Source: Streptomyces sp. NRRL S-118 (GTDB lineage: Bacteria; Actinomycetota; Actinomycetes; Streptomycetales; Streptomycetaceae). Taken from it: a stretch of 64,000 nucleotides of DNA. The position numbers and the translations under genes were made by a program. The stretch lies in assembly GCF_000716335.1 (NCBI RefSeq), contig NZ_KL591014.1, positions 62,739 to 126,738 on the forward strand. Reading direction: 5' to 3'. Under the pieces are notes generated by a model. That model was not told where the DNA came from and ran no database searches. It was given only the letters and a program-made list of their open reading frames with translations. Positions within the stretch are counted from its first letter, which is position 1. Each line of letters starts with the position of its first letter. Below, piece by piece: positions 8,152 through 17,791 of the stretch.

Positions 8152-8796
8152 ATGGCTAAGAACATTAAGGGCGTCCTGGGCGAGAAGCTCGGCATGACCC
8201 AGGTCTGGGACGAGAACAACCGGGTCGTCCCGGTGACCGTCGTCAAGGCCGGGCCCTGTGTCGTCACCCAGGTCCGCACCAACGACACCGACGGCTACGA
8301 GTCGGTCCAGATCGCCTTCGGCGAGATCGACCCGCGCAAGGTGAACAAGCCCCTCAAGGGTCACTTCGCCAAGGCCGACGTCACCCCGCGCCGCCACCTG
8401 GTGGAGATCCGCACCGCTGACGCCTCCGAGTACACGCTCGGCCAGGAGATCACCGCTGAGGTCTTCGAGGCGGGCATCAAGGTCGACGTCACCGGCAAGA
8501 GCAAGGGCAAGGGCTTCGCCGGTGTCATGAAGCGCCACAACTTCCGTGGCCTGGGCGCCGGACACGGTACCCAGCGCAAGCACCGCTCGCCCGGTTCCAT
8601 CGGTGGCTGCGCCACCCCGGGCCGTGTGTTCAAGGGCCTCCGCATGGCGGGCCGCATGGGCAACGAGCGGGTCACCACCCAGAACCTGACCGTCCACGCC
8701 GTTGACGCGGAGAAGGGCCTGCTCCTGATCAAGGGTGCGGTTCCTGGTCCGAACGGCGGCCTCGTCCTGGTCCGTACCGCGGCCAAGGGGGCCTGA
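8152..8796 (+). CDS. rplC: 50S ribosomal protein L3
   Basis: The 214-residue protein begins [20 protein letters not shown], the conserved L3 start, and contains the GRMGNERVT motif near the C-terminus. L3 nucleates 50S assembly and lies near the peptidyl-transferase centre. The ATG at 8152 is chosen over an in-frame GTG at 8140, because the GAGG at 8137-8140 is correctly placed only for the ATG. It follows rpsJ by 13 bp. Confidence 0.97.
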   Translation: MAKNIKGVLGEKLGMTQVWDENNRVVPVTVVKAGPCVVTQVRTNDTDGYESVQIAFGEIDPRKVNKPLKGHFAKADVTPRRHLVEIRTADASEYTLGQEITAEVFEAGIKVDVTGKSKGKGFAGVMKRHNFRGLGAGHGTQRKHRSPGSIGGCATPGRVFKGLRMAGRMGNERVTTQNLTVHAVDAEKGLLLIKGAVPGPNGGLVLVRTAAKGA

Positions 8797-8804
8797 GGTA
8801 ACCG

Positions 8805-9455
8805 ATGAGCACCATTGACATCCTTTCGCCGGCAGGCGACAAGGCCGGGACCGTCGAGCTCCCCGCGGAGATCTTCGACGCGAAGACCAGCGTTCCGCTG
8901 ATCCACCAGGTCGTCGTCGCGCAGCTGGCCGCTGCCCGCCAGGGCACGCACAAGACCAAGACTCGTGGCGAAGTCCGCGGTGGCGGCAAGAAGCCGTACC
9001 GCCAGAAGGGCACCGGCCGCGCCCGTCAGGGCTCGACCCGTGCGCCGCAGTTCGCCGGCGGTGGCGTCGTCCACGGCCCCGTGCCGCGTGACTACTCGCA
9101 GCGCACCCCGAAGAAGATGAAGGCCGCCGCCCTGCGCGGTGCCCTCTCGGACCGGGCGCGTCACTCCCGCATCCACGTCGTCTCCGGCGTGGTCGAGGGC
9201 GCGGTGTCCACCAAGGCCGCCAAGACGCTGTTCGGCAAGATCTCGGAGCGCAAGAACCTGCTCCTGGTCGCCGAGCGCTCCGACGAGGCCGCGTGGCTGT
9301 CCGCCCGCAACCTGCCCCAGGTGCACATCCTGGAGCCGGGCCAGCTGAACACGTACGACGTGCTCGTCTCCGACGACGTGGTCTTCACCAAGGCCGCCTT
9401 CGAGTCCTTCGTGTCTGGCCCCAAGGCCGCTGACAACGAGGGGAGCGAGGCCTGA
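8805..9455 (+). CDS. rplD: 50S ribosomal protein L4
   Basis: The 216-residue protein has the L4 loop motif [15 protein letters not shown] that extends into the exit tunnel. L4 is an early assembly protein, and in other bacteria it represses its own operon. The ATG at 8805 follows GAGGTAACCG. Its stop TGA shares a base with the ATG of rplW (TGATG), so the two are probably translationally coupled. Confidence 0.97.
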   Translation: MSTIDILSPAGDKAGTVELPAEIFDAKTSVPLIHQVVVAQLAAARQGTHKTKTRGEVRGGGKKPYRQKGTGRARQGSTRAPQFAGGGVVHGPVPRDYSQRTPKKMKAAALRGALSDRARHSRIHVVSGVVEGAVSTKAAKTLFGKISERKNLLLVAERSDEAAWLSARNLPQVHILEPGQLNTYDVLVSDDVVFTKAAFESFVSGPKAADNEGSEA

Positions 9456-9772
9456 TGGCCGAGATCACCAGCAAGACCTTCTCCGACCCGCGCGACATTC
9501 TCGTCAAGCCGGTTGTCTCCGAGAAGAGCTACGCGCTGCTCGACGAGAACAAGTACACGTTCATCGTGGCGCCGAGCGCCAACAAGACCCAGATCAAGCA
9601 GGCCGTCGAGACGGTCTTCTCGGTCAAGGTCGCGTCGGTGAACACGATCAACCGTCAGGGCAAGCGCAAGCGCACCCGCACCGGTTTCGGTAAGCGCGCC
9701 AACACCAAGCGCGCCATCGTGACCCTTGCTGAGGGCAACCGTATCGACATCTTCGGCGGTCCGACCGCCTGA
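9455..9772 (+). CDS. rplW: 50S ribosomal protein L23
   Basis: The 105-residue L23 binds 23S rRNA at the exit of the peptide tunnel and is the docking site for trigger factor and SRP. It shows [20 protein letters not shown] and the basic stretch [14 protein letters not shown]. Its start overlaps the rplD stop by one base. Confidence 0.97.
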   Translation: MAEITSKTFSDPRDILVKPVVSEKSYALLDENKYTFIVAPSANKTQIKQAVETVFSVKVASVNTINRQGKRKRTRTGFGKRANTKRAIVTLAEGNRIDIFGGPTA

Positions 9773-9813
9773 CGGCGGTCTGGATCGTCCGAATATCGGA
9801 CGAGGACTGAGAA

Positions 9814-10650
9814 ATGGGTATCCGCAAGTACAAGCCGACGACTCCGGGCCGTCGTGGGTCCAGCGTCGCCGACTTTGTCGAGATCACGCGGTCCACGCCG
9901 GAGAAGTCGCTGGTCCGCCCCCTGCACAGCAAGGGCGGCCGTAACAACACCGGTCGTGTGACCGTCCGTCACCAGGGCGGTGGCCACAAGCGCGCCTACC
10001 GCGTGATCGACTTCCGTCGTCACGACAAGGACGGCGTGCCGGCCAAGGTCGCTCACATCGAGTACGACCCCAACCGCACCGCGCGCATCGCGCTGCTCCA
10101 CTACGTGGACGGCGAGAAGCGCTACATCATCGCTCCGCGTGGCCTGAACCAGGGCGACCGGGTCGAGAACGGCCCCGGCGCCGACATCAAGCCGGGCAAC
10201 AACCTGGCCCTGCGCAACATCCCGGTCGGTACCACGATCCACGCGATCGAGCTCCGTCCCGGTGGTGGCGCCAAGTTCGCCCGCTCCGCCGGTGCCTCCG
10301 TGCAGCTGCTCGCGAAGGAGGGCCAGATGGCCCACCTCCGCATGCCGTCCGGTGAGATCCGCCTGGTCGACGTCCGCTGCCGCGCCACCATCGGCGAGGT
10401 CGGCAACGCCGAGCAGTCGAACATCAACTGGGGCAAGGCCGGCCGCAAGCGCTGGCTGGGCGTTCGCCCGACCGTCCGTGGTGTCGCCATGAACCCGGTC
10501 GACCACCCGCACGGTGGTGGTGAGGGCAAGACCTCCGGTGGTCGCCACCCGGTCTCCCCCTGGGGTCAGAAGGAGGGTCGTACTCGTTCTCCCAAGAAGG
10601 CGAGCAACAAGTACATCGTCCGCCGCCGCAAGACGAACAAGAAGCGCTAG
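9814..10650 (+). CDS. rplB: 50S ribosomal protein L2
   Basis: The 278-residue L2 is full length, beginning [15 protein letters not shown] and ending in the basic tail [17 protein letters not shown]. The catalytic-centre region [15 protein letters not shown], including the conserved His, is intact. L2 supports peptidyl transfer and subunit association. The ATG at 9814 follows GAGGACTGAGAA. Confidence 0.98.
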   Translation: MGIRKYKPTTPGRRGSSVADFVEITRSTPEKSLVRPLHSKGGRNNTGRVTVRHQGGGHKRAYRVIDFRRHDKDGVPAKVAHIEYDPNRTARIALLHYVDGEKRYIIAPRGLNQGDRVENGPGADIKPGNNLALRNIPVGTTIHAIELRPGGGAKFARSAGASVQLLAKEGQMAHLRMPSGEIRLVDVRCRATIGEVGNAEQSNINWGKAGRKRWLGVRPTVRGVAMNPVDHPHGGGEGKTSGGRHPVSPWGQKEGRTRSPKKASNKYIVRRRKTNKKR

Positions 10651-10662
10651 GAGCGGGTTTAG

Positions 10663-10944
10663 ATGCCGCGTAGTCTCAAGAAGGGGCCCTTCGTCGACGA
10701 CCACCTGATCAAGAAGGTGGATTCTCAGAACGAAGCCGGCACCAAGAACGTCATCAAGACCTGGTCCCGTCGCTCGATGATCGTCCCGGCCATGCTCGGC
10801 CACACGATCGCGGTGCACAACGGCAAGACCCACATCCCGGTGTTCGTCACCGAGTCGATGGTCGGCCACAAGCTCGGCGAGTTCTCGCCGACTCGCACCT
10901 TCCGCGGCCACGTCAAGGACGACCGGAAGTCGAAGCGCCGCTAA
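10663..10944 (+). CDS. rpsS: 30S ribosomal protein S19
   Basis: The 93-residue S19 begins [15 protein letters not shown] and contains [15 protein letters not shown] and [12 protein letters not shown]. It sits in the 30S head and contacts the A-site finger. It lies 12 bp behind rplB, with GGAGCGGG as a binding site. Confidence 0.98.
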   Translation: MPRSLKKGPFVDDHLIKKVDSQNEAGTKNVIKTWSRRSMIVPAMLGHTIAVHNGKTHIPVFVTESMVGHKLGEFSPTRTFRGHVKDDRKSKRR

Positions 10945-10993
10945 CGCGGGGTGACAGACCATGACGAACGTGTCAGACACTGAAGGGACAACC

Positions 10994-11341
10994 ATGGAAG
11001 CCAGGGCCCAGGCGCGGTACATCCGCGTCACGCCCATGAAGGCCCGCCGCGTGGTGGACCTCATCCGTGGCATGGACGCCACGGAGGCTCAGGCGGTCCT
11101 GCGTTTCGCCCCGCAGGCCGCGAGCGTGCCGGTGGGCAAGGTGCTGGACAGCGCCATTGCCAACGCCGCGCACAACTACGACCACACGGACGCCTCTTCG
11201 CTGTACATCAGCGAGGCGTACGTCGACGAGGGCCCGACCCTGAAGCGGTTCCGTCCGCGTGCTCAGGGCCGTGCCTACCGGATCCGCAAGCGGACCAGCC
11301 ACATCACCGTGGTCGTCAGCAGCAAGGAAGGAACCCGGTAA
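10994..11341 (+). CDS. rplV: 50S ribosomal protein L22
   Basis: This L22 lines the peptide exit tunnel. The family start is [20 protein letters not shown], and the C-terminal [20 protein letters not shown] is typical; the conserved loop is intact. I use the ATG at 10994 (115 residues), preceded by GAAGGGACAACC. An in-frame ATG at 10961 would add 11 poorly conserved residues ([11 protein letters not shown]) and has a weaker site. The stop TAA overlaps the rpsC ATG. Confidence 0.95.
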   Translation: MEARAQARYIRVTPMKARRVVDLIRGMDATEAQAVLRFAPQAASVPVGKVLDSAIANAAHNYDHTDASSLYISEAYVDEGPTLKRFRPRAQGRAYRIRKRTSHITVVVSSKEGTR

Positions 11342-12171
11342 TGGGCCAGAAGGTAAACCCGCACGGGTTCCGGCTCGGCATCACCACCGACTTCAAGTCG
11401 CGTTGGTACGCCGACAAGCTGTACAAGGACTACGTCAAGGAAGACGTCGCCATCCGTCGGATGATGACGTCCGGCATGGAGCGCGCCGGCATCTCGAAGG
11501 TTGAGATCGAGCGCACCCGTGACCGCGTGCGGGTGGACATCCACACCGCGCGTCCCGGCATCGTCATCGGCCGCCGTGGCGCCGAGGCCGACCGCATCCG
11601 CGGCGACCTCGAGAAGCTCACGGGCAAGCAGGTCCAGCTGAACATCCTCGAGGTCAAGAACCCCGAGGTCGACGCTCAGCTCGTGGCCCAGGCCGTTGCC
11701 GAGCAGCTGTCCTCCCGCGTCTCCTTCCGCCGGGCCATGCGCAAGAGCATGCAGTCCGCCATGAAGGCCGGCGCCAAGGGCATCAAGATCCAGTGTGGCG
11801 GCCGTCTCGGCGGCGCCGAGATGTCCCGCTCGGAGTTCTACCGCGAGGGCCGTGTGCCGCTGCACACGCTCCGCGCGAACGTCGAGTACGGCTTCTTCGA
11901 GGCCAAGACGACCTTCGGCCGCATCGGCGTGAAGGTCTGGATCTACAAGGGCGACGTCAAGAACATCGCCGAGGTCCGCGCCGAGAACGCTGCTGCCCGC
12001 GCCGGCAACCGCCCGGCCCGTGGTGGCGCTGACCGCCCGGCCCGTGGTGGCCGCGGTGGCGAGCGTGGCGGTCGCGGTCGCAAGCCGCAGCAGGCTGGTT
12101 CCGCTGCCGAGGCCCCCAAGGCCGAGGCCGCTGCCGCCGCTCCGGCTGAGAGCACCGGAACGGAGGCCTGA
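11341..12171 (+). CDS. rpsC: 30S ribosomal protein S3 with RGG/Ala-rich tail
   Basis: The 276-residue S3 has the KH domain ([18 protein letters not shown], about residues 77-94) that takes part in the mRNA entry helicase, and the C-terminal S3 domain. After about residue 218 comes a 58-residue tail with repeats of RPARGG and [10 protein letters not shown] followed by Ala/Glu/Pro, absent from short S3 proteins such as that of Escherichia coli but usual in actinobacteria. The ATG overlaps the rplV stop (TAATG). Confidence 0.97.
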   Translation: MGQKVNPHGFRLGITTDFKSRWYADKLYKDYVKEDVAIRRMMTSGMERAGISKVEIERTRDRVRVDIHTARPGIVIGRRGAEADRIRGDLEKLTGKQVQLNILEVKNPEVDAQLVAQAVAEQLSSRVSFRRAMRKSMQSAMKAGAKGIKIQCGGRLGGAEMSRSEFYREGRVPLHTLRANVEYGFFEAKTTFGRIGVKVWIYKGDVKNIAEVRAENAAARAGNRPARGGADRPARGGRGGERGGRGRKPQQAGSAAEAPKAEAAAAAPAESTGTEA

Positions 12172-12176
12172 CCGAC

Positions 12177-12596
12177 ATGCTGATCCCCCGTAGGGTCAAG
12201 CACCGCAAGCAGCACCACCCCAAGCGCCGCGGTATGGCCAAGGGTGGTACGACGGTTGCGTTCGGCGAGTACGGCATCCAGGCCATGACTCCGGCGTACG
12301 TGACCAACCGCCAGATCGAGGCGGCTCGTATCGCGATGACCCGCCACATCAAGCGTGGCGGCAAGGTCTGGATCAACATCTACCCGGACCGCCCGCTGAC
12401 CAAGAAGCCGGCCGAGACCCGCATGGGTTCCGGTAAGGGTTCGCCGGAGTGGTGGGTCGCGAACGTGCACCCGGGCCGGGTCATGTTCGAGCTGTCCTAC
12501 CCGAACGAGAAGATCGCACGTGAGGCTCTGACTCGCGCGGCCCACAAGCTGCCGATGAAGTGCCGGATCGTCAAGCGCGAGGCAGGTGAAGCGTGA
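12177..12596 (+). CDS. rplP: 50S ribosomal protein L16
   Basis: The 139-residue L16 begins [19 protein letters not shown] and carries [19 protein letters not shown] and [15 protein letters not shown]. It helps position tRNA in the A and P sites. It lies 5 bp behind rpsC; its TGA shares a base with the rpmC ATG. Confidence 0.98.
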   Translation: MLIPRRVKHRKQHHPKRRGMAKGGTTVAFGEYGIQAMTPAYVTNRQIEAARIAMTRHIKRGGKVWINIYPDRPLTKKPAETRMGSGKGSPEWWVANVHPGRVMFELSYPNEKIAREALTRAAHKLPMKCRIVKREAGEA

Positions 12597-12820
12597 TGTC
12601 GGCCGGTACCAAGGCGTCCGAGCTGCGCGAGCTGGGCAACGAGGAGCTTGTTGCCAAGCTCCGCGAGGCCAAGGAAGAGCTGTTCAACCTCCGTTTCCAG
12701 GCGGCGACCGGGCAGCTCGAGAACCACGGTCGGCTCAAGTCCGTCCGTAAGGACATCGCCCGGATCTACACCCTGATGCGTGAGCGCGAGCTGGGCATCG
12801 AGACGGTGGAGAGCGCCTGA
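12596..12820 (+). CDS. rpmC: 50S ribosomal protein L29
   Basis: The 74-residue L29 is a two-helix protein near the tunnel exit ([40 protein letters not shown]). A GTG one codon upstream (12593) is also in frame, but the ATG at 12596 gives a one-base overlap with the rplP stop. The TGA in turn overlaps the rpsQ ATG. Confidence 0.96.
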   Translation: MSAGTKASELRELGNEELVAKLREAKEELFNLRFQAATGQLENHGRLKSVRKDIARIYTLMRERELGIETVESA

Positions 12821-13107
12821 TGAGCGAGAACAACGTGACTGAGACTGCAAAGACCGAGCGCGGTTTCCGCAAGACCCGCGAGGGTCTGGTCGTCAGCGAC
12901 AAGATGGACAAGACCGTCGTCGTCGCCGTCGAGGACCGCGTCAAGCACGCGCTGTACGGCAAGGTCATCCGCCGTACGAACAAGCTCAAGGCGCACGACG
13001 AGCAGAACGCCGCGGGTGTCGGCGACCGCGTCCTCCTCATGGAGACCCGGCCGCTGTCCGCGACCAAGCGCTGGCGCGTCGTCGAGATCCTCGAGAAGGC
13101 CAAGTAA
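12820..13107 (+). CDS. rpsQ: 30S ribosomal protein S17
   Basis: The 95-residue S17 has a short variable N-terminus followed by the conserved OB fold ([40 protein letters not shown]). It binds 16S rRNA early in assembly. It is the last gene of the S10 section; a strong hairpin follows directly. Confidence 0.97.
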   Translation: MSENNVTETAKTERGFRKTREGLVVSDKMDKTVVVAVEDRVKHALYGKVIRRTNKLKAHDEQNAAGVGDRVLLMETRPLSATKRWRVVEILEKAK

Positions 13108-13111
13108 TTTT

Positions 13112-13144
13112 GCGGGGTCCCCTCCCTGACGGGAGGGGTCCCGC
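13112..13144 (+). terminator. hairpin after rpsQ (terminator or attenuator)
   Basis: GCGGGGTCCCCTCCC and GGGAGGGGTCCCGC form a long stem over the loop TGAC, 5 bp behind the rpsQ stop. It probably separates the S10 and spc sections or reduces read-through. No good promoter is visible before rplN, so partial read-through is likely. Confidence 0.7.
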
Positions 13145-13193
13145 ATGCCCCCCGCTGAGGCGTCACAGCCCCAGCACTTAGTTCCGCCAGGCT

Positions 13194-13219
13194 CGGCAGG
13201 GCCGCCACAGGCCCTGCCG
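13194..13219 (+). promoter_or_regulatory. second perfect hairpin upstream of rplN
   Basis: CGGCAGGGCC (13194-13203) pairs perfectly with GGCCCTGCCG (13210-13219) over a 6-nt loop, ending 28 bp before the rplN start. Lying behind the larger hairpin at 13112-13144, it could be an attenuator or a protein-binding leader; no function is known. Confidence 0.5.
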
Positions 13220-13247
13220 GGAACCGGCAGACGATCAGGAGATAGAC

Positions 13248-13616
13248 GTGATCCAGCAGGAGTCGCGACTGCGTGTCGCCGACAACACTGGTGCCAAGGA
13301 GATCCTTTGCATCCGTGTTCTCGGTGGTTCCGGTCGCCGCTACGCGGGCATCGGTGACGTCATCGTCGCCACCGTCAAGGACGCGATCCCCGGTGGCAAC
13401 GTGAAGAAGGGTGACGTCGTCAAGGCGGTCATCGTTCGCACCGTCAAGGAGCGCCGCCGCCAGGACGGCTCGTACATCCGCTTCGACGAGAACGCCGCCG
13501 TCATTCTGAAGAACGACGGCGACCCTCGCGGCACCCGTATCTTCGGCCCCGTGGGCCGTGAGCTGCGCGAGAAGAAGTTCATGAAGATCATCTCGCTCGC
13601 GCCGGAGGTGCTGTAA
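13248..13616 (+). CDS. rplN: 50S ribosomal protein L14
   Basis: The 122-residue L14 begins [20 protein letters not shown] and contains [17 protein letters not shown] and [16 protein letters not shown]. It lies at the subunit interface. The start codon is GTG (13248) with AGGAGAT 6 nt ahead. It opens the spc section. Confidence 0.98.
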   Translation: MIQQESRLRVADNTGAKEILCIRVLGGSGRRYAGIGDVIVATVKDAIPGGNVKKGDVVKAVIVRTVKERRRQDGSYIRFDENAAVILKNDGDPRGTRIFGPVGRELREKKFMKIISLAPEVL

Positions 13617-13618
13617 GC

Positions 13619-13942
13619 ATGAAGATCAAGAAGGGCGACCTGGTTCAGGTCATCACCGGCAAGGACAAGGGCAAGCAGGGCAAGGTCATCGCGGCCTTCC
13701 CGCGCGAGGACCGCGTCCTGGTCGAGGGTGTCAACCGGGTCAAGAAGCACACCAAGGCCGGCCAGACCGCCCGTGGTTCGCAGACCGGCGGGATCATCAC
13801 CACCGAGGCCCCGATCCACGTGAGCAACGTCCAGCTCGTCGTGGAGAAGGACGGCAAGAAGGTCGTGACCCGCGTCGGCTACCGCTTCGACGACGAGGGC
13901 AACAAGATCCGCGTTGCCAAGCGGACGGGTGAGGACATCTGA
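13619..13942 (+). CDS. rplX: 50S ribosomal protein L24
   Basis: The 107-residue L24 starts with the KOW motif ([20 protein letters not shown]) and continues [20 protein letters not shown]. It is an assembly initiator of the large subunit. Only 2 bp separate it from rplN, and its TGA overlaps the rplE ATG. Confidence 0.98.
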   Translation: MKIKKGDLVQVITGKDKGKQGKVIAAFPREDRVLVEGVNRVKKHTKAGQTARGSQTGGIITTEAPIHVSNVQLVVEKDGKKVVTRVGYRFDDEGNKIRVAKRTGEDI

Positions 13943-14499
13943 TGGCTACCACCACCACTCCGCGTCTGAAGACGAAGTACCGCGAGGAGATCGCGGGCAA
14001 GCTGCGCGAGGAGTTCTCGTACGAGAACGTCATGCAGGTGCCCGGGCTCGTCAAGATCGTGGTCAACATGGGTGTGGGCGACGCCGCCCGCGACTCCAAG
14101 CTGATCGAGGGCGCCATCCGCGACCTCACCACGATCACCGGTCAGAAGCCGGCCGTCACCAAGGCCCGCAAGTCCATCGCGCAGTTCAAGCTGCGTGAGG
14201 GCCAGCCGATCGGTGCCCACGTCACGCTCCGTGGCGACCGCATGTGGGAGTTCCTGGACCGCACCCTGTCGCTCGCGCTCCCGCGCATCCGCGACTTCCG
14301 CGGCCTGTCCCCCAAGCAGTTCGACGGCCGTGGCAACTACACCTTCGGTCTCACGGAGCAGGTCATGTTCCACGAGATCGACCAGGACAAGATCGACCGT
14401 GTCCGGGGTATGGACATCACCGTGGTGACCACGGCGACCAACGACGAAGAGGGCCGTGCGCTCCTCCGTCACCTCGGCTTCCCCTTCAAGGAGGCGTAA
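13942..14499 (+). CDS. rplE: 50S ribosomal protein L5
   Basis: The 185-residue L5 shows [34 protein letters not shown] and [19 protein letters not shown]. It binds 5S rRNA with L18 and forms a bridge to the 30S head. It overlaps rplX by one base. Confidence 0.98.
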   Translation: MATTTTPRLKTKYREEIAGKLREEFSYENVMQVPGLVKIVVNMGVGDAARDSKLIEGAIRDLTTITGQKPAVTKARKSIAQFKLREGQPIGAHVTLRGDRMWEFLDRTLSLALPRIRDFRGLSPKQFDGRGNYTFGLTEQVMFHEIDQDKIDRVRGMDITVVTTATNDEEGRALLRHLGFPFKEA

Positions 14500-14504
14500 G
14501 CGAG

Positions 14505-14690
14505 ATGGCGAAGAAGGCTCTCATCGCGAAGGCTGCCCGCAAGCCCAAGTTCGGCGTGCGCGCGTACACCCGCTGCCAGCGCTGCGGTCGTCCGCACTCC
14601 GTCTACCGCAAGTTCGGCCTGTGCCGCGTGTGCCTCCGTGAGATGGCTCACCGTGGCGAGCTGCCGGGCGTGACCAAGAGCTCCTGGTAA
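14505..14690 (+). CDS. rpsZ: 30S ribosomal protein S14, zinc type Z
   Basis: The 61-residue S14 is the short, zinc-binding form: Cys pairs CQRCG (residues 24-27) and CRVC (40-43) make the metal site. Streptomycetes usually also encode a zinc-free S14 elsewhere under zinc control; that copy is not in this window. It lies 5 bp behind rplE. Confidence 0.97.
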   Translation: MAKKALIAKAARKPKFGVRAYTRCQRCGRPHSVYRKFGLCRVCLREMAHRGELPGVTKSSW

Positions 14691-14755
14691 TCCCTCACTT
14701 GGGATGACCGGAGTCTCTCGGTAAGCATCTGGTCGGCAGGAGCCCTTCCCCACAT

Positions 14756-14796
14756 GTCGTAGGCTTGTGTGGTTGGGCGCCTGCCGCCCGTACGAC
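14756..14796 (+). promoter_or_regulatory. structured leader between rpsZ and rpsH
   Basis: The 208-bp gap holds a two-part hairpin: outer arms GTCGTA (14756-14761) and TACGAC (14791-14796), inner arms GGGCG (14775-14779) and CGCCC (14785-14789) around a 5-nt loop. S8 represses the spc operon through a stem in other bacteria, so a regulatory RNA role is possible but unproven. Confidence 0.35.
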
Positions 14797-14898
14797 TTAC
14801 TACGCCGTAGGTCCCCGCACCGCACCCGTCCCGCCCATGAGCGGGGAGAGGGATGGCGCATACAGGAAACCCCGGCGAGAGAGGCCGAAGGCCAATTC

Positions 14899-15297
14899 AT
14901 GACCATGACTGATCCGATCGCAGACATGCTTACGCGTCTGCGGAACGCGAACTCGGCGTACCACGACACCGTGACGATGCCGCACAGCAAGATCAAGTCT
15001 CACATCGCGGAAATCCTCCAGCAGGAGGGCTTCATCACGGGCTGGAAGGTCGAGGACGCCGAGGTCGGCAAGAACCTCGTCCTCGAGCTGAAGTTCGGTC
15101 CGAACCGTGAGCGCTCCATCGCGGGCATCAAGCGGATCTCGAAGCCCGGTCTGCGGGTTTACGCGAAGTCCACCAACCTGCCGAAGGTCCTCGGCGGTCT
15201 GGGCGTGGCGATCATCTCCACGTCCCACGGCCTCCTGACCGGCCAGCAGGCTCAGAAGAAGGGCGTGGGTGGGGAAGTCCTCGCCTACGTCTGGTAG
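14899..15297 (+). CDS. rpsH: 30S ribosomal protein S8
   Basis: The 132-residue S8 begins [20 protein letters not shown] and ends [20 protein letters not shown] followed by VLAYVW. It is a primary 16S rRNA binder in the central domain. The ATG at 14899 matches the usual family length; the frame is open upstream into the leader but shows no S8 similarity there. Confidence 0.97.
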   Translation: MTMTDPIADMLTRLRNANSAYHDTVTMPHSKIKSHIAEILQQEGFITGWKVEDAEVGKNLVLELKFGPNRERSIAGIKRISKPGLRVYAKSTNLPKVLGGLGVAIISTSHGLLTGQQAQKKGVGGEVLAYVW

Positions 15298-15318
15298 TCG
15301 GGAACGGAGGAAAAGCCA

Positions 15319-15858
15319 ATGTCGCGTATCGGCAAGCTCCCCATCACGGTTCCCGCCGGCGTGGACGTCACCATCGAGGGCCGCACGGTCACGGTGAAGG
15401 GTTCCAAGGGCACCCTGACCCACACCGTCGCCGCGCCGATCGAGATCGTTAAGGGCGAGGACGGCGTTCTGAACGTCACCCGTCCGAACGACGAGCGTCA
15501 GAACAAGGCCCTTCACGGCCTGTCCCGCACGCTGGTGGCCAACATGATCACCGGTGTGACCCAGGGGTACACGAAGGCGCTCGAGATCAGCGGTGTCGGT
15601 TACCGCGTGGCCGCGAAGGGCTCCAACCTGGAGTTCCAGCTCGGCTACAGCCACCCGATCCTGGTGGAGGCCCCCGAGGGGATCTCCTTCAAGGTCGAGT
15701 CGCCGACCAAGTTCTCGGTCGAGGGCATCGACAAGCAGAAGGTCGGCGAGGTCGCCGCGAACATCCGCAAGCTTCGCAAGCCCGACCCCTACAAGGCCAA
15801 GGGCGTGAAGTACGCGGGTGAGGTCATCCGCCGCAAGGTCGGAAAGGCTGGTAAGTAA
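15319..15858 (+). CDS. rplF: 50S ribosomal protein L6
   Basis: The 179-residue L6 has two similar beta domains and the C-terminal signature [20 protein letters not shown]. It lies near the factor-binding site. The ATG at 15319 follows CGGAGGAAAAGCC. Confidence 0.98.
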   Translation: MSRIGKLPITVPAGVDVTIEGRTVTVKGSKGTLTHTVAAPIEIVKGEDGVLNVTRPNDERQNKALHGLSRTLVANMITGVTQGYTKALEISGVGYRVAAKGSNLEFQLGYSHPILVEAPEGISFKVESPTKFSVEGIDKQKVGEVAANIRKLRKPDPYKAKGVKYAGEVIRRKVGKAGK

Positions 15859-15861
15859 GCC

Positions 15862-16245
15862 ATGGCATACGGCGTGAAGATTGCCAAGGGCAAGGCCTAC
15901 AAGGGCGCTGCTCTGAAGCGTCGCCACATCCGCATCCGCAAGAAGATCGCGGGTACGACCGAGCGTCCGCGCCTGGTCGTCACGCGCTCCAACCGCGGCA
16001 TCACCGCTCAGGTCATCGACGACATCGCGGGTCACACCCTCGCGTCGGCGTCCACCCTGGACGCGTCCATCCGCGGCGGCGAAGGCGACAAGTCGGCGAA
16101 GGCGAAGCAGGTCGGCCAGCTCGTGGCCGAGCGTGCCAAGGCCGCCGGCATCGAGGCTGTCGTGTTCGACCGTGGCGGCAACCAGTACGCCGGGCGCATC
16201 GCCGCCCTGGCGGACGCCGCCCGCGAAGCCGGGCTCAAGTTCTGA
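15862..16245 (+). CDS. rplR: 50S ribosomal protein L18
   Basis: The 127-residue L18 shows the basic N-terminus ([20 protein letters not shown]) and the C-terminal [14 protein letters not shown] typical of bacterial L18. It binds 5S rRNA with L5. It lies 3 bp behind rplF. Confidence 0.98.
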   Translation: MAYGVKIAKGKAYKGAALKRRHIRIRKKIAGTTERPRLVVTRSNRGITAQVIDDIAGHTLASASTLDASIRGGEGDKSAKAKQVGQLVAERAKAAGIEAVVFDRGGNQYAGRIAALADAAREAGLKF

Positions 16246-16288
16246 GCCGGTTCCGTAGCTCAGCGGAAAACGAAGAGAGGTAATTCCA

Positions 16289-16894
16289 ATGGCTGGACCC
16301 CAGCGCCGCGGAAGCGGTGCCGGTGGCGGCGAGCGGCGGGACCGGAAGGGCCGTGACGGCGGCGCTGCTGCCGCCGAGAAGACCGCGTACGTTGAGCGCG
16401 TCGTCGCGATCAACCGCGTCGCCAAGGTTGTGAAGGGTGGTCGTCGCTTCAGCTTCACCGCGCTGGTCGTGGTGGGCGACGGTGACGGCACCGTGGGTGT
16501 CGGGTACGGCAAGGCCAAGGAGGTGCCGGCCGCCATCGCCAAGGGTGTGGAGGAGGCCAAGAAGCACTTCTTCAAGGTCCCCCGTATCCAGGGCACCATC
16601 CCGCACCCCATCCAGGGTGAGAAGGCGGCGGGCGTCGTCCTGCTCAAGCCGGCGTCCCCCGGTACCGGTGTTATCGCCGGTGGCCCGGTGCGTGCCGTGC
16701 TCGAGTGCGCCGGCGTTCACGACATCCTGTCGAAGTCGCTCGGCTCCGACAACGCGATCAACATCGTGCACGCGACCGTGGCGGCCCTCAAGGGCCTGCA
16801 GCGTCCCGAGGAGATCGCGGCTCGCCGCGGTCTGCCGCTCGAGGACGTCGCTCCCGCGGCTCTGCTGCGTGCGCGTGCCGGGGCGGGTGCGTAA
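16289..16894 (+). CDS. rpsE: 30S ribosomal protein S5
   Basis: The 201-residue S5 has a Gly/Arg-rich N-terminus (about 35 residues) and the S5 RNA-binding motif [20 protein letters not shown]. The C-terminal domain contains [19 protein letters not shown]. It works in decoding fidelity. The ATG at 16289 follows GAGAGGTAATTCC. Its TAA overlaps the rpmD ATG. Confidence 0.97.
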   Translation: MAGPQRRGSGAGGGERRDRKGRDGGAAAAEKTAYVERVVAINRVAKVVKGGRRFSFTALVVVGDGDGTVGVGYGKAKEVPAAIAKGVEEAKKHFFKVPRIQGTIPHPIQGEKAAGVVLLKPASPGTGVIAGGPVRAVLECAGVHDILSKSLGSDNAINIVHATVAALKGLQRPEEIAARRGLPLEDVAPAALLRARAGAGA

Positions 16895-17076
16895 TGGCTC
16901 GCCTCAAGATCACGCAGACGAAGTCCTACATCGGTAGCAAGCAGAACCACCGCGACACCCTGCGCTCCCTTGGTCTCAAGGGCATCAACACGCAGGTCGT
17001 CAAGGAGGACCGCCCCGAGTTCCGCGGCATGGTGCACACCGTCCGCCACCTCGTGACGGTCGAGGAGGTCGACTGA
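16894..17076 (+). CDS. rpmD: 50S ribosomal protein L30
   Basis: The 60-residue L30 reads [20 protein letters not shown], then [19 protein letters not shown] and ends in HLVTVEEVD, the complete short family form. It overlaps the rpsE stop by one base and is followed at once by rplO. Confidence 0.97.
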   Translation: MARLKITQTKSYIGSKQNHRDTLRSLGLKGINTQVVKEDRPEFRGMVHTVRHLVTVEEVD

Positions 17077-17077
17077 C

Positions 17078-17533
17078 ATGGCGGAGCAGAACCCGCTGAA
17101 GGTCCACAACCTCCGTCCCGCCCCGGGCGCCAAGACCGCCAAGACCCGTGTGGGTCGTGGTGAGGCGTCGAAGGGTAAGACGGCCGGTCGTGGTACCAAG
17201 GGCACGAAGGCCCGCTACCAGGTTCCGGAGCGCTTCGAGGGTGGGCAGATGCCCCTCCACATGCGTCTCCCGAAGCTGAAGGGCTTCAAGAACCCGTTCA
17301 AGACGGAGTACCAGGTCGTCAACCTGGACAAGCTGGCCGCGCTGTACCCGCAGGGTGGCGAGGTCACCGTCGCCGACCTGGTCGCCAAGGGTGCGGTTCG
17401 CAAGAACCAGCTCGTCAAGGTGCTCGGTCAGGGCGAGGTCTCCGTGGCGCTGCAGGTGACGGTCGACGCCGTCTCCGGCTCCGCCAAGGAGAAGATCACC
17501 GCCGCCGGCGGCACCGTCACCGAGCTCGTCTGA
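17078..17533 (+). CDS. rplO: 50S ribosomal protein L15
   Basis: The 151-residue L15 has the Gly/Lys-rich N-terminus ([20 protein letters not shown]) and the C-terminal globular domain. It is a late assembly protein near the L5/5S rRNA region. It is the last ribosomal gene before the hairpin that separates this section from secY. Confidence 0.98.
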   Translation: MAEQNPLKVHNLRPAPGAKTAKTRVGRGEASKGKTAGRGTKGTKARYQVPERFEGGQMPLHMRLPKLKGFKNPFKTEYQVVNLDKLAALYPQGGEVTVADLVAKGAVRKNQLVKVLGQGEVSVALQVTVDAVSGSAKEKITAAGGTVTELV

Positions 17534-17559
17534 GACGACTCGATGGCTTGAACATCCGA

Positions 17560-17591
17560 CCGGGGATGCCTCTCAAACGGGGCATCCCCGG
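17560..17591 (+). terminator. hairpin between rplO and secY
   Basis: CCGGGGATGCC (17560-17570) pairs perfectly with GGCATCCCCGG (17581-17591) over a 10-nt loop, 27 bp behind rplO. It suggests that secY has its own promoter in the following 200 bp; I could not pick a convincing one. Confidence 0.75.
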
Positions 17592-17791
17592 TTGGTCGTT
17601 CCTAGGGGGGCATGTGCGCCGGTAAGGTGGCGTGCACTGTGTTGCTGTAATGACTTGGGGCCCCGCCCCGGGCCGCGCGGTCCACCCGCAGGGTTGGCCA
17701 CGCGGTTTTTACTGACCACTGACTGATTCGTATTCGTCGATCCTCAAGACCGTCACCTCTGACGCATAGCGCGGGGGTCGCAGGAGGCACC

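Noticed and set aside
16250-16275. tRNA-like string (CCGTAGCTCAGCGG) between rplR and rpsE
   Set aside because: It looks like an acceptor/D-arm start, but no anticodon arm, T arm (GGTTCGA) or matching acceptor end follows within 80 bp before the rpsE start.
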